NCBI GenBank assembly: GCA_024275955.1
Contig: JAJRYD010000053.1
Span: forward strand, 1 to 51,084
Direction: 5' to 3'
Origin: Nitrospirota bacterium
Lineage (GTDB): Bacteria; Nitrospinota_A; UBA7883; JACRGQ01
DNA: 51,084 bases
In this document: positions 1 through 8,528 of the stretch, piece after piece
Numbering within the stretch: the stretch's first letter is position 1
How the letters are laid out: each line of letters starts with the position of its first letter
Made by a program: the position numbers and the translations under genes
Notes under the pieces: generated by a model
What the model saw: only the letters and a program-made list of their open reading frames with translations
The model's database searches: none
Told to the model about the DNA's origin: nothing

Positions 1-45
1 AATTCTACTATTGCCATCAATCTTCTTTCCGTTTACTCTGTCCAT
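1..45 (-). CDS. Start of an unidentified ORF in the repeat (partial)
   Basis: ATG at 45-43 is preceded by a strong AAGGAGG site. It starts a peptide MDRVNGKKIDGNSRI that runs out of the window. The same start occurs at 51026 on the other strand with Ala in place of Gly at residue 11. I do not recognise the family from 15 residues. Its place just inside a repeated end suggests the first gene of a mobile element, which is an inference. Confidence 0.5.
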   Translation of the reverse strand, partial: MDRVNGKKIDGNSRI

Positions 46-135
46 GTTGACCTCCTTGCTATTTTTTGTTCTTTCTCAAACATATCTTAGCAGGTGAGGT
101 CATACCTTAATTTCAACTAACTTTAGGACAATTTC
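1..135. repeat. Inverted repeat, left copy
   Basis: Bases 1-135 are the reverse complement of 50936-51070 with two mismatches that I can see, at positions 14 and 128. The match over 1-127 has only one mismatch. The copy holds a ribosome binding site and the first 15 codons of an ORF that leaves the window. The repeat cuts into a restriction endonuclease gene on its inner side. This is what one end of an insertion sequence would look like, with its first ORF starting about 80 bases from the element end, but no transposase motif is visible in the short part seen. Confidence 0.85.
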
Positions 136-615
136 AAATGCGGTGATGATACTCAATGCCATATAAACAATGGTATCTGGTCTGACTACTATCTCGGGGC
201 TGAATTTATCTTCATCGTGGTTACAAGTTAAATTATCTGGAATAGCGGTGAGCTTAATTTCTATGCCCCGCAAGCATTCTCCCTTTTTTGCATTCATTGT
301 GACCAAATCGATACAAGGTAGATTGCCTACAACTAATTTTTGAAAAGGCACATAATCACGCTAAAAAGCAAAATATAGGTCATCTGACTCGTACTTCGCT
401 CCAAATAAAATACTAGCACTAATGTAGTCGTGCTTAACTTTCAATTGCTTATCTATTTTTATATATTTCAGGTCAATATTTTTACTTGCCATAAAGCATG
501 CAAGTGAAGCAGGAAATGAAGAGTTAAATTGGTTCTTCCCCCAGTTTTCTTTTTGAGAAAAATCACGATTTGAGTACTTAATTCCAAATAAATTGGGGCT
601 AATTTTCTTTTTCAT
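100..615 (-). pseudogene. HindVP-like type II restriction endonuclease, broken
   Basis: The reading frame starts at ATG 615 (MKKKISPNLFGIKYSNRDF) and contains the segment NWGKNQFNSSFPASLACFM, which I associate with the HindVP endonuclease family; this is recognised by memory, not by a search. A PD-(D/E)xK-like core is visible: Asp in LPCIDLVT, then EIK in GIEIKLTAIPD. An amber TAG at 363-361 stops the frame after DDLYFAF, and the same frame continues with RDYVPFQKLVVGNLP, so the stop is a nonsense change inside a real gene. The C-terminus is lost where the repeat begins (about 127-135); the last residues to the TGA at 100 are repeat-encoded. No cognate methyltransferase lies beside it. The region is AT-richer than the genes to its right. 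Confidence 0.6.
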
Positions 616-736
616 AGTTAGCTGATTATAGTGTGATTTTAACCTTGCTTGGTTATTTAATTCAAGAAATGGTACTTGCCGCTTGCGGCTACTGCCTGCA
701 ATGCTGCTATCTCCAAAAAAAGCTATAATCGCTCTC

Positions 737-1660
737 ATGGCTTTTGTCTACATTACATCTCCCCTGTTTCTTGAACACATTACCGGCGATCACCCGGAAA
801 ACCGGCAAAGGCTAGAAGTGATAAACCGCGAAGTGGAAAAACTTATCCCCCGTTCCAAATGGATAGAGCCTAGAGCCGCCACAACCAAAGAGATATCGGC
901 GATACATACGCCAAAACATATAGAGCTGATAAGAAGCTCCTGCGAAGCTGGTGCGGCATATCTCGACCTCGACACCCCGATATCGCCCAAAAGCTATCTA
1001 TCAGCCGTCAAAGCTGTAGGAGCCGGCTGTACGGCAGTGGAGATGCTTCAAAACGGCGAGGCAGAAAAAGCGTTTTGCGCCGTCCGTCCGCCGGGGCATC
1101 ATGCCGAGAGCGATAGGGCTATGGGCTTTTGCCTGTTTAACAACATCGCGGTATCGGCAAAGCATGCCCAACGGCTTGGCGCAAAGAGAGTCGCCATAGT
1201 CGACTTCGACGTACATCACGGCAACGGCACACAGCATTCGTTTGAAAGCGACCCGACTATCCTTTTTGCCAGTTTCCATCATTGGGGAATATACCCGGGG
1301 ACAGGCTCTGCCGACGAAAAAGGGCTAGGCGAAGGCGAAGGGGCTACCATCAACTATCCTTTAGCCGGTATGACCGGCGATGCCGAATACCTCTCCATTA
1401 TGGAGGAATCTCTCCTGCCAAAGCTTAAAAGCTTTAAACCGGATATACTGCTAATCTCCGCAGGGTTCGACACACACGAGAGCGACCCGCTTGGCGGAAT
1501 GGGGCTTACCGATAACGGATTTAGGGAGATGACTAAAATGCTTAAACACTTTGCCGATAACCACTGCGAAGGGAAGCTGGTTTCGTTCCTTGAAGGCGGA
1601 TACAACCTGCAAACGCTTGGGGCAACAGTTGCCGTCCATATAAAGGAGCTTATCGGCTAA
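737..1660 (+). CDS. Histone-deacetylase-family deacylase (AcuC/APAH type)
   Basis: A zinc-dependent amidohydrolase of the arginase/deacetylase fold, 307 residues, near the usual family length. Visible motifs in order: GDHPENRQRL near the N-terminus, the catalytic His pair in RPPGHHAES, zinc ligands in VDFDVHHGNGTQ, the second metal Asp in SAGFDTHESDP, and the transition-state Tyr in EGGYN. Family members remove acetyl groups from lysines or polyamines; in Bacillus the relative AcuC acts on acetyl-CoA synthetase, and an acs gene lies 3 kb away here. I chose ATG 737 because homologues begin just before the GHPE motif. A TATAAT at 724-729 lies so close that the transcript may be leaderless. The next gene starts directly after the stop codon. 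The substrate cannot be told from sequence. Confidence 0.88.
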   Translation: MAFVYITSPLFLEHITGDHPENRQRLEVINREVEKLIPRSKWIEPRAATTKEISAIHTPKHIELIRSSCEAGAAYLDLDTPISPKSYLSAVKAVGAGCTAVEMLQNGEAEKAFCAVRPPGHHAESDRAMGFCLFNNIAVSAKHAQRLGAKRVAIVDFDVHHGNGTQHSFESDPTILFASFHHWGIYPGTGSADEKGLGEGEGATINYPLAGMTGDAEYLSIMEESLLPKLKSFKPDILLISAGFDTHESDPLGGMGLTDNGFREMTKMLKHFADNHCEGKLVSFLEGGYNLQTLGATVAVHIKELIG

Positions 1661-2626
1661 ATGGGCATACTATCCGTAAAAGACCTTGTAATAACTTTCG
1701 AAACTCCAGAAGGGCTTGGCAGAGCTGTAGACGGCATCTCTTTCGAGCTGGAGGTTAACGAAACTCTTGGCATAGTGGGCGAATCTGGTTGCGGGAAAAC
1801 TGTAACAGCCCTTTCTATCCTAAGGCTCCTGTCGGAACCGCCGGGGAAAATCGAAAGCGGAGAGATAATTTTCGAGGGTAACGACATCCTCTCTATGAAC
1901 AATAAAGATTTGCGAAAACTGCGCGGCAACAAAATAGCGATGATATTTCAAGAGCCGATGACGGCACTAAACCCTGTTTTTACCATCGGCAGTCAGGTTG
2001 GCGAGGTTTTCCAGATACACGAAAATCTCTCCAAAAAAGAGGCGAGAGAAAAAGCTATAGAGATGCTAAAGCAGGTAGGGATACCGGACCCGGAGGTACG
2101 GGTAGACAGCTATCCGCACCAGCTAAGCGGCGGGATGAGACAAAGAGCTATGATTGCTATGGCGCTGTCGCTAAGCCCGTCCATTCTGATAGCGGACGAA
2201 CCAACAACAGCGCTCGACGTTACCGTTCAGGCGCAGATACTGGAACTTATGGACAGGCTTAAAGAAAGCTTCGACACCGCCATCATTCTTATCACCCACG
2301 ATTTGGGGGTGGTAGCCGAAAACGCCCAGCGGGTGGTGGTTATGTACGCCGGCAAGGTGGTGGAAGACGGAAAAGTGGAAGATATTTTCAACAACCCGTC
2401 GCATCCATACACCCAGTGCCTTATCGCTTCTATACCAACAGTATCCGGCAACGGCAAAGAAAAACTACAGGAGATACCAGGCATAGTGCCGCCCCTGCAC
2501 GACAGGCCTTCCGGCTGCGCGTTCCACCCAAGATGCCCTAAAGTTATCGACGAATGCAAAACCACCGAACCAGCTCTCTATAAAATATCCGAAACGCACC
2601 ACTCAGCCTGCCTGCTTTTACGGTAA
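1661..2626 (+). CDS. Oligopeptide/dipeptide ABC transporter ATPase, OppD/DppD-like
   Basis: An ABC ATPase of 321 residues with Walker A GESGCGKT, Q-loop FQEPMTALNP, signature LSGGMRQR, Walker B ILIADEPT and the switch His in ITHDLG. The C-terminal oligopeptide-type extension is present, with a Cys-rich end (GCAFHPRCP...C...C) that in some relatives binds an iron-sulfur cluster. It should drive peptide or nickel uptake at the inner membrane together with OppB, C, F and A partners. None of those are here, so it is an orphan. The ATG follows the TAA of the deacylase gene with no gap, which points to one transcript and coupled translation. Confidence 0.9.
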   Translation: MGILSVKDLVITFETPEGLGRAVDGISFELEVNETLGIVGESGCGKTVTALSILRLLSEPPGKIESGEIIFEGNDILSMNNKDLRKLRGNKIAMIFQEPMTALNPVFTIGSQVGEVFQIHENLSKKEAREKAIEMLKQVGIPDPEVRVDSYPHQLSGGMRQRAMIAMALSLSPSILIADEPTTALDVTVQAQILELMDRLKESFDTAIILITHDLGVVAENAQRVVVMYAGKVVEDGKVEDIFNNPSHPYTQCLIASIPTVSGNGKEKLQEIPGIVPPLHDRPSGCAFHPRCPKVIDECKTTEPALYKISETHHSACLLLR

Positions 2627-2717
2627 CCGAAACATCGCTCCGGCTTTATTGCGGTATACTGAGGCGGAAAATATATCTACCCGCGTAACAACCAGCATTT
2701 AACCGGAGGAGAAATTT

Positions 2718-3191
2718 ATGAGCAGAAAAGTAAATCAGGCAGTAGTCGACACTCTTCAAGCTATCTACATAGGAGAAGTGGGCGCTGTAGGAATATATAT
2801 GGACCAGCATGTAAAGTGCGAAGACAAAGGGTACGATAAATTCGCCGACACTCTAAAAGGCGACGCGGTGGAAGAGATGAAGCATGCCGAGAGCCTTATG
2901 GCTAGAATCCTTTTTATCGGCGGAACCGTGAAAAATCAAAAACACGACCTCCCAGACGAAAACGGGATGGAAGTAATCGACATGATTAAAAGAGATATCG
3001 CGATAGAAGAGATAGCTATCAAAAAGCTGAACGACGGCATAAGAACCTGTTTCGAGGAAGGCGATAACGGAAGCAGACTGCTCCTTGAAGGTATCCTAAA
3101 AGACGAAGAAAAACACCTTGATAAATATGAAATGAAGCGGGACAACATAGAAAAATACGGAGACAGCTGGGTCGTTACTCATCTTATGTAA
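2718..3191 (+). CDS. Bacterioferritin-like protein
   Basis: A four-helix ferritin-like protein of 157 residues. The diiron ligands of bacterioferritin are recognisable: Glu in the first helix (IYIGEVGAVGIY), E-x-x-H in EEMKHAES, Glu in IAIEEIAIKKLN, and E-x-x-H in DEEKHLDKYE. The Met that binds haem in E. coli Bfr has a counterpart in EEMKHA, so haem binding is possible. It probably stores or detoxifies iron in the cytoplasm. It has its own AGGAG site before ATG 2718 and a TATACT at 2655-2660 that could be a -10 element. A second ferritin-like gene lies in the iron operon at 7427. Confidence 0.85.
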   Translation: MSRKVNQAVVDTLQAIYIGEVGAVGIYMDQHVKCEDKGYDKFADTLKGDAVEEMKHAESLMARILFIGGTVKNQKHDLPDENGMEVIDMIKRDIAIEEIAIKKLNDGIRTCFEEGDNGSRLLLEGILKDEEKHLDKYEMKRDNIEKYGDSWVVTHLM

Positions 3192-3221
3192 CGACAAAGT
3201 TTTTTTACGCTCAAAAAAAAA

Positions 3222-3247
3222 CCGGCTTTGGATTACTCCAAAGCCGG
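3222..3247 (-). terminator. Intrinsic terminator for the RRM gene
   Basis: A perfect 10-bp stem (CCGGCTTTGG / CCAAAGCCGG) with a 6-base loop is followed, read on the minus strand, by a run of nine T (3213-3221 on the plus strand is A). It sits between two convergent genes and would end the minus-strand transcript; the plus-strand side has no T run. Confidence 0.85.
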
Positions 3248-3262
3248 CGAAAATACTTTACT

Positions 3263-3529
3263 TTAGTAACGTGGGCCGCGGGCCGGCTTCGGCTTAGCCT
3301 TATCAACCCTTAAAGGGCGGCCTTCTATTTCGTGTCCATTGAATTTCTCAATGGCAGAATCTGCTTCATCGTCCGAAGACATTTCCACAAATCCGAATCC
3401 TTTACTGCGACCAGAGTCGCGGTCTACGATTACGCGTGAAGAAGTTACCTCACCCGACTGAGCGAAAAGCTCTTCAAGTGTGGTGTCCGTGTAAGAATAT
3501 GGTAAGTTGCCGACGTACAGTTTGCTCAT
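3263..3529 (-). CDS. RRM-type RNA-binding protein
   Basis: A single RNA recognition motif protein of 88 residues. RNP2 is LYVGNL (residues 4-9) and RNP1 is KGFGFVEM (about 43-50). A short basic Arg/Pro tail follows. Such stand-alone bacterial RRM proteins bind RNA and are often cold- or stress-responsive; the target is not known from sequence. It is a single-gene unit with a strong promoter at 3613-3642, a leader of about 75 bases, an AAGGAGG site before the ATG, and the terminator at 3222-3247. The long leader would fit post-transcriptional control. Confidence 0.9.
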   Translation of the reverse strand: MSKLYVGNLPYSYTDTTLEELFAQSGEVTSSRVIVDRDSGRSKGFGFVEMSSDDEADSAIEKFNGHEIEGRPLRVDKAKPKPARGPRY

Positions 3530-3612
3530 TGATCCTCCTTAACAAGCCTTGGTTCGTGCTCTTAGAAGGTTCCGTACCTGCCTAAAGAACTACGATAAAA
3601 AAACACACCAAG

Positions 3613-3642
3613 ATGATACCTAAAAATTGGGGTTGTAGTCAA
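3613..3642 (-). promoter_or_regulatory. Sigma-70-type promoter of the RRM gene
   Basis: On the minus strand TTGACT is followed after 18 bases by TATCAT. A start near 3606 gives a leader of about 75 bases to the ATG at 3529. Confidence 0.7.
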
Positions 3643-3668
3643 CTTTTTTCTACGGCCGCTTTTGAGGG

Positions 3669-4673
3669 TCAATGATTTAGAGCGGCATCTATCAATTCTT
3701 TCCATTGCGGGTAATCGCCATATATCTCCCGAAAAGTTTTCATCCAGATATCCCTTTCCTCGGCGGTCAGGACGGTTATCTCGGTTTTGCCGGAATCAAT
3801 AATCCTCTGCCTGTCCCTTGTATCTATCTCCACTGCAAGTTTTCGCTCATATTCTGTTGTTTTTTCCGCGGCCTCGCTCAAAACTGCCTGCAAATCCGGC
3901 GGAAGAGAATCCCAAAATTTTTGGCTGGTTAGCAAAAGGTAGCCGAGGTAGCCGTGGTTTGTTTCGGTAATATATTTTTGTACCTCGAAGAACTTTTGGG
4001 AATAGCTGTTAAACCATGTATTTTCCTGTCCGTCTATCACCCCCTGCTCCAGTGCCGTATAAACCTCCGAAAATGGAAGCACCTGTGGGTTCCCTCCCAC
4101 ATGGCGAAACTGCGCCTCAAGCACCTTCGACGACATTATCCTAAACTTCAAGCCTTTGATATCAGACAGCTTTCTTATTACGCGCCGGCTGTTGCCAAGC
4201 TGTTTATACCCGCCATCCCAGTAGGCAAGAAGCTTAAAATTTTTCTGCTCCAGCAATGCCCCAAAAAGAGTACCAAGCATGCCGTCAAACGATTTGTGAA
4301 CATTATCAATTGAGGGGAAAAGGTAAGGCAGGTCGACAACCTGAAATTCCGGAACCATAGTAGTCATTTTAGAGGTAGAGGGAGAAATAATCTGCACGCT
4401 ACCCATAAGGAGCGCCGTTATCGCATCGTTGTCACGAAAAAGCTGTGAATTTGGATAAACCAAAACCTCTATCTGTCCTTTTGAAAGCTTTTCCAGCTCC
4501 TCTTTAAAAAACTGCGCCGCCTTGCCCTTTGGCGTATCAACAGCGGCGACATGAGAAAACTTTATTTTTATTTTATCCTGCTCTTTAGAGCCGGAACTGC
4601 AAGACGCAAAAAAACAAACTGCAATAACAGCGACAGTGCCAAGCAAAAACCGGCCTCTTTGAAAATCTAGCAT
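3669..4673 (-). CDS. TRAP transporter substrate-binding lipoprotein, DctP family
   Basis: A 334-residue periplasmic binding protein. The N-terminus has a signal segment ending in FFASCSSGS, a lipobox-like Cys. The DctP core is visible: [21 protein letters not shown], then [12 protein letters not shown], then the family signature [20 protein letters not shown], in which the Arg that binds the carboxylate is expected in the preceding LKFRIMSS. It should bind an organic acid. The membrane parts DctQ and DctM are absent, so its partner lies elsewhere. The ATG overlaps the last codons of acs by 7 bases, so acs and this gene are translationally coupled, which suggests an acid linked to acetate or short-chain acid use. 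Confidence 0.88.
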   Translation of the reverse strand: MLDFQRGRFLLGTVAVIAVCFFASCSSGSKEQDKIKIKFSHVAAVDTPKGKAAQFFKEELEKLSKGQIEVLVYPNSQLFRDNDAITALLMGSVQIISPSTSKMTTMVPEFQVVDLPYLFPSIDNVHKSFDGMLGTLFGALLEQKNFKLLAYWDGGYKQLGNSRRVIRKLSDIKGLKFRIMSSKVLEAQFRHVGGNPQVLPFSEVYTALEQGVIDGQENTWFNSYSQKFFEVQKYITETNHGYLGYLLLTSQKFWDSLPPDLQAVLSEAAEKTTEYERKLAVEIDTRDRQRIIDSGKTEITVLTAEERDIWMKTFREIYGDYPQWKELIDAALNH

Positions 4674-6667
4674 GATGTTATTATGCTCTTCGCCTTTCTT
4701 TCTTCCACAAGTTTTTCGACCACAGATGGGTCGGCAAGTGTCGATATATCGCCAAGCGCGCCGTATTCACCCTCGGCGATTTTACGCAATATACGCCGCA
4801 TTATCTTTCCGCTTCTGGTTTTCGGCAATGACGGTGCGAAATGTATTACGTCCGGTTTGGCTATCGCCCCTATCTCCTTTCCTACATGTTCCCTCAATGT
4901 TTTTGTCAGGCCGTCATTTTCGGCGCTATCGGCATTAAGGGTGACATAGGCATAAAGCCCCTGCCCTTTAACATCATGCGGCATAGGCACCACTGCCGCC
5001 TCGGCGACATCAGGGTGCGATACAAGCGCGCTTTCTACTTCTGCCGTCCCTATACGGTGGCCAGATACATTAATTACGTCGTCCACTCTGCCCATAAGCC
5101 AGAAGTAACCATCCTCATCTACCCTTGCCCCATCGCCTGTAAAGTAACTGCCGGGATACTGAGAAAAATATGTCTCTTTGAACCGCTCTTGATGACCGTA
5201 GACGGTACGCATCATCCCCGGCCACGCTTTCTTTATTACGAGGTACCCCCCCTCGTTCACCGAAGCTTTCGAGCCATCCTGCCGTATAACCTCCGGCTCC
5301 ACGCCAAAGAACGGAAAAGTAGCCGAACCGGGCTTTAAAGGAGTAGCCCCGGGTAACGGAGTGATAAGAATACCGCCTGTCTCGGTCTGCCACCATGTAT
5401 CGACTATCGGACACCGCTCCCGCCCGACATTTTTGTAATACCATATCCACGCTTCGGGGTTTATAGGCTCGCCAACCGAGCCAAGCACCCTAAGCGACGA
5501 AAGATCGTAAGGTTTTACCGGCTCCTCGCCCTGACAGGCAAGCGCGCGGATAGCTGTAGGCGCGGTGTAGAAAAGATTTACCTTATGCTTATCGACTATT
5601 TTCCAAAAACGGTCAGGCCCCGGGTATGTAGGCACCCCCTCGAACATCAGCGTCGTGGCGCCCTCGGAAAGCGGGCCGTACACTATGTAGCTATGCCCGG
5701 TAACCCAGCCGATATCTGCCGTACACCAGTAGATATCGTCCTCGTGGTAATCGAAAATATATTTGAATGTCTGCCCCGCAAAAAGCAGGTAGCCTGCCGT
5801 CGTATGGAGAACGCCTTTCGGCTTGCCTGTAGAGCCGGATGTATAAAGAATAAATAGAGGGTCTTCCGCCTCCATCACCTCCGGTTCGCAAAAAGAGCCT
5901 TGCTGGTGCTTCGCCATCTCGTCATGCCACCAGATATCCCTGCCGGCTTTCATAGCTACATCGTCGCCTGTCCGCTTTACCACTATCACCCGCGTTATAT
6001 GCTCCCCCTTAGCGCAGGCATCATCTGCAATCTTTTTAAGCGGTATCACTTTGCCGCCTCTATATCCGCCGTCAGCTGTTATAAGAGTGGTAGATTCGCA
6101 GTCGGCAATTCTGTCGTGCAAAGATTCTGCCGAAAAACCGCCAAATACTATCGAGTGGATAGCCCCTATCCTAGCGCAGGCAAGCATCGCTACAGTTAGT
6201 TCAGGAATCATCGGCAGATAGATGGTAACTCTGTCGCCTTTTTTTACTCCGTTCGATTTCAGGACAAGAGCGAAACGATTTACTTCGTCATGTAGCTCAC
6301 CGTAAGTTATCTTTCTGGAATCGTTCTCACCGTCACCCTCCCATATGATGGCGACTTTATCTTTCCTTCCGTTTTCAAGATGCCTGTCAAGACAGTTAGA
6401 GGTTACATTAAGCTGACCGCCGGAAAACCACTCTATCCGCCCTTCTTTAAAGTCGAACTCGCTTACCTTGTCCCACTTCTTTATCCACTCCAGCTCCAAA
6501 GCTTTTTCCGCCCAAAAAGCGTCAGGGTCGGCTATCGACCTCTCGTATTCCTTTTTGTAAGCTTCCATAGATGAAACCCACGCATTTTCGCTTACCTCTT
6601 TAGAAGGGGTAAACAGACGGCCCTCGCTCATCAACGATTCGATATTCGGTTTTTTACTGTTCGGCAT
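4667..6667 (-). CDS. acs: Acetyl-CoA synthetase (AMP-forming)
   Basis: Activates acetate to acetyl-CoA through acetyl-AMP. The 666-residue length is normal. Motifs include the P-loop-like [14 protein letters not shown], the tryptophan-rich WWQTETGG, the hinge region [18 protein letters not shown], and [11 protein letters not shown] with the Lys that is acetylated to switch the enzyme off. I start at ATG 6667 ([16 protein letters not shown]), which has a GGCGGG site; the frame is open further upstream but that part does not look like Acs. A possible acetyl-lysine deacylase lies at 737-1660. The downstream TRAP binding protein overlaps its stop codon. Confidence 0.95.
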   Translation of the reverse strand: MPNSKKPNIESLMSEGRLFTPSKEVSENAWVSSMEAYKKEYERSIADPDAFWAEKALELEWIKKWDKVSEFDFKEGRIEWFSGGQLNVTSNCLDRHLENGRKDKVAIIWEGDGENDSRKITYGELHDEVNRFALVLKSNGVKKGDRVTIYLPMIPELTVAMLACARIGAIHSIVFGGFSAESLHDRIADCESTTLITADGGYRGGKVIPLKKIADDACAKGEHITRVIVVKRTGDDVAMKAGRDIWWHDEMAKHQQGSFCEPEVMEAEDPLFILYTSGSTGKPKGVLHTTAGYLLFAGQTFKYIFDYHEDDIYWCTADIGWVTGHSYIVYGPLSEGATTLMFEGVPTYPGPDRFWKIVDKHKVNLFYTAPTAIRALACQGEEPVKPYDLSSLRVLGSVGEPINPEAWIWYYKNVGRERCPIVDTWWQTETGGILITPLPGATPLKPGSATFPFFGVEPEVIRQDGSKASVNEGGYLVIKKAWPGMMRTVYGHQERFKETYFSQYPGSYFTGDGARVDEDGYFWLMGRVDDVINVSGHRIGTAEVESALVSHPDVAEAAVVPMPHDVKGQGLYAYVTLNADSAENDGLTKTLREHVGKEIGAIAKPDVIHFAPSLPKTRSGKIMRRILRKIAEGEYGALGDISTLADPSVVEKLVEERKAKSIITSC

Positions 6668-6924
6668 TATCCCGCCTTTCCCCAATAGCTGTAAAAGAAA
6701 GCTCCTTGAGACCTCTAAAGTATCGTTAACGGTCATCGCGAGGAGCAAAAACAACACGACACTTTAAGCCTGTCGATTTATAAAGGCATGAGGTTACTTC
6801 ACTCCGCTCGTAACATACCTACGGGAGTTTTTCAAAGGTCTCTCCCTACAGACGATTCTACCCCAAAAACAGCGCTATTTCCGGCTCGCTAATAATCTAT
6901 CACTAATATATATTTATACTGCGT

Positions 6925-7001
6925 CGGGACGTAGCGCAGTCTGGTAGCGCACTCGCTTGGGGTGTGAGAGGTCGTGAGTTCAAATCTCGCCGTCCCGACC
7001 A
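6925..7001 (+). tRNA. tRNA-Pro (GGG)
   Basis: A 77-base cloverleaf. The acceptor stem CGGGACG pairs with CGTCCCG, the anticodon loop TTGGGGT gives anticodon GGG, the T loop is GTTCAAATC, and an encoded CCA ends at 7001. Confidence 0.95.
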
Positions 7002-7057
7002 CTCCACACAACGGCATCGGTGCTGGCCCTCGCTGGCGGTTTATATATGAATATAAT

Positions 7058-7187
7058 GGGACTGTTGCCAAATCCGATAAATTTGATTTTGTTTAAAATT
7101 GCCGACCGCTAGAATATCTGTTTTAAAGAAGTTAAAAGATGAGCCTTTCCTTCAGATACTCCAAAAAATATTTCGGCAACAGCCCCG
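7058..7187. mobile_element. Small MITE-like element after tRNA-Pro
   Basis: About 130 bases bounded by near-identical inverted ends: GGGACTGTTGCCAAAT at 7058 and, on the other strand from 7186, GGGGCTGTTGCCGAAAT. The sequence TAAT sits directly outside both ends (7054-7057 and 7188-7191) and may be a target duplication. No gene fits inside. The rest of 7002-7426 holds no gene I can support. Confidence 0.45.
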
Positions 7188-7426
7188 TAATATCTCTCTA
7201 TGCTCCGTTGTCGCCTACACGCAATACATCGGCGGTGCGCTACCGGATAGGGAGAAGTAGGAGGTCGCCAAGAGATTAAGCTTAAAACCGCGAAATACCG
7301 CAGTTGAAGGCTGTCAGATATTTGTCTCACGGAATACTGCTTATTGCCAGAGCATCCGGCGTTTAAGAATTTACCGCAAAAACTTCATCACAAAAACACA
7401 ACTTGGAAAACAGGTTTTTCTATCCT

Positions 7427-7849
7427 TTAATCTTCCAGTGCAGACTGGACATCCCTGAAATGCTCCTCTTCCTGAAGAAGAATATCCTCCAGCACTCTGC
7501 GCAGCCCGTATTCCTTTAGCGATTCCGCCTCGCCTATCCTCTCCTTATAGCTGTCTATTGCCGCCCTTTCTCCCTTTAGATCCTGCTTAAGCATCCCAAC
7601 AGCGGTTGACGAAATTTCGGTTGCCTCCACGTCGGCTGTCGGAACTCCGCCAAGAAAATCTATCTGCTCCGCCAGAAGATGGGCGTGCGCCAGCTCTTCG
7701 TTTGAATGCACCACAAGTTCCTTTTGAATATCTGTATATTTAGATCCGGTAATTACCGCCGCGTGCTGGACATACTGAACCGCCGCCGCGTATTCCCACT
7801 CAAGGTCTTTATTCAGCTTTTCAATAAGTTTTTCCTTCGTAATACTCAT
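7427..7849 (-). CDS. Ferritin-like iron storage protein
   Basis: A 140-residue four-helix protein. Diiron ligands are visible as E in LEWEYAAAVQY, E-x-x-H in SNEELAHAHLLAE, E in KGERAAIDSY and E-x-x-H in QEEEHFRDV. It belongs to the ferritin/bacterioferritin superfamily; the exact subfamily (Bfr, Dps-like or encapsulated type) is not clear. It is the last gene of the feoB - regulator - ferritin run, 17 bases after the regulator, so iron import, sensing and storage appear to be co-transcribed. Confidence 0.82.
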   Translation of the reverse strand: MSITKEKLIEKLNKDLEWEYAAAVQYVQHAAVITGSKYTDIQKELVVHSNEELAHAHLLAEQIDFLGGVPTADVEATEISSTAVGMLKQDLKGERAAIDSYKERIGEAESLKEYGLRRVLEDILLQEEEHFRDVQSALED

Positions 7850-7866
7850 CTCAACCTCCCAGTTTT

Positions 7867-8523
7867 TTATGGCCGCCAGATATTTATTTCGTCGGCTATA
7901 GGTTTTTCTATCGCCAACTGCTGTTCACCGCATTTTACGACTATCGCCGGAACTTTCTGTTTCATTAAAACCACACTGCCCGGGGTAAGCCCCATAGACA
8001 TCAGCTTAAACATACGCGCTTCGTCTTTCGTGTTGATAGACGCTATCTTCGCGCTCATTCCCACATCAAGGTTGGAAAGCGTGGTAACAGCGCTTGCCAA
8101 GTGGTCTTTCGCCTCTGCGCAACAGTCGCCTGCCGGTATAGGAAGCCCGTGCGGACAGTTTTTGGGATGCCCAAGCAGTATGCATATCGAATCTACAATT
8201 TCCGGCGCTAAGATATGCTCAAATTCGCACGCCGCCTGATTCATTTCATCATCCCCTTTTCCCAAAACATCCGAAACAAGCCTCTCGGCAAGACGGTGCC
8301 GCCGAACGATTCCACGAGCAAGCGTGAGACCTTTTGCGGTAAGGGTTATTACTTCCCCCTCCATGAGAATAATGCCACTGCTTTGGAAGCTTTTAACATC
8401 TTCCATATAGCCTTCCATCGGCTTATGTTCTTTTAATAGTGGAAGCGTAGATTCGTTGGTTTCACGCAGGTGCCACAAAAGCTCCAGCAGTTCGTCCCTT
8501 TTGTACTTTTCCTTATGCTCCAT
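7867..8523 (-). CDS. DtxR-family metalloregulator with FeoA-like C-terminal domain
   Basis: An iron- or manganese-responsive repressor of 218 residues. The N-terminal winged helix covers about residues 1-70, followed by the dimerisation/metal region with RRHRLAERL and ACEFEHILAPEIVDSI. Next comes a Cys-rich loop, GHPKNCPHGLPIPAGDCC, and then a FeoA/SH3-like domain from about 145 (LSNLDVGMSAKIASI...LMSMGLTPGSVV). It lies 5 bases after feoB, which lacks its own FeoA gene, so this FeoA-like domain may serve both regulation and FeoB function; that is inference. The extra cysteines CxxH and CC could bind a metal or cluster. Confidence 0.85.
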   Translation of the reverse strand: MEHKEKYKRDELLELLWHLRETNESTLPLLKEHKPMEGYMEDVKSFQSSGIILMEGEVITLTAKGLTLARGIVRRHRLAERLVSDVLGKGDDEMNQAACEFEHILAPEIVDSICILLGHPKNCPHGLPIPAGDCCAEAKDHLASAVTTLSNLDVGMSAKIASINTKDEARMFKLMSMGLTPGSVVLMKQKVPAIVVKCGEQQLAIEKPIADEINIWRP

Positions 8524-8528
8524 AACCC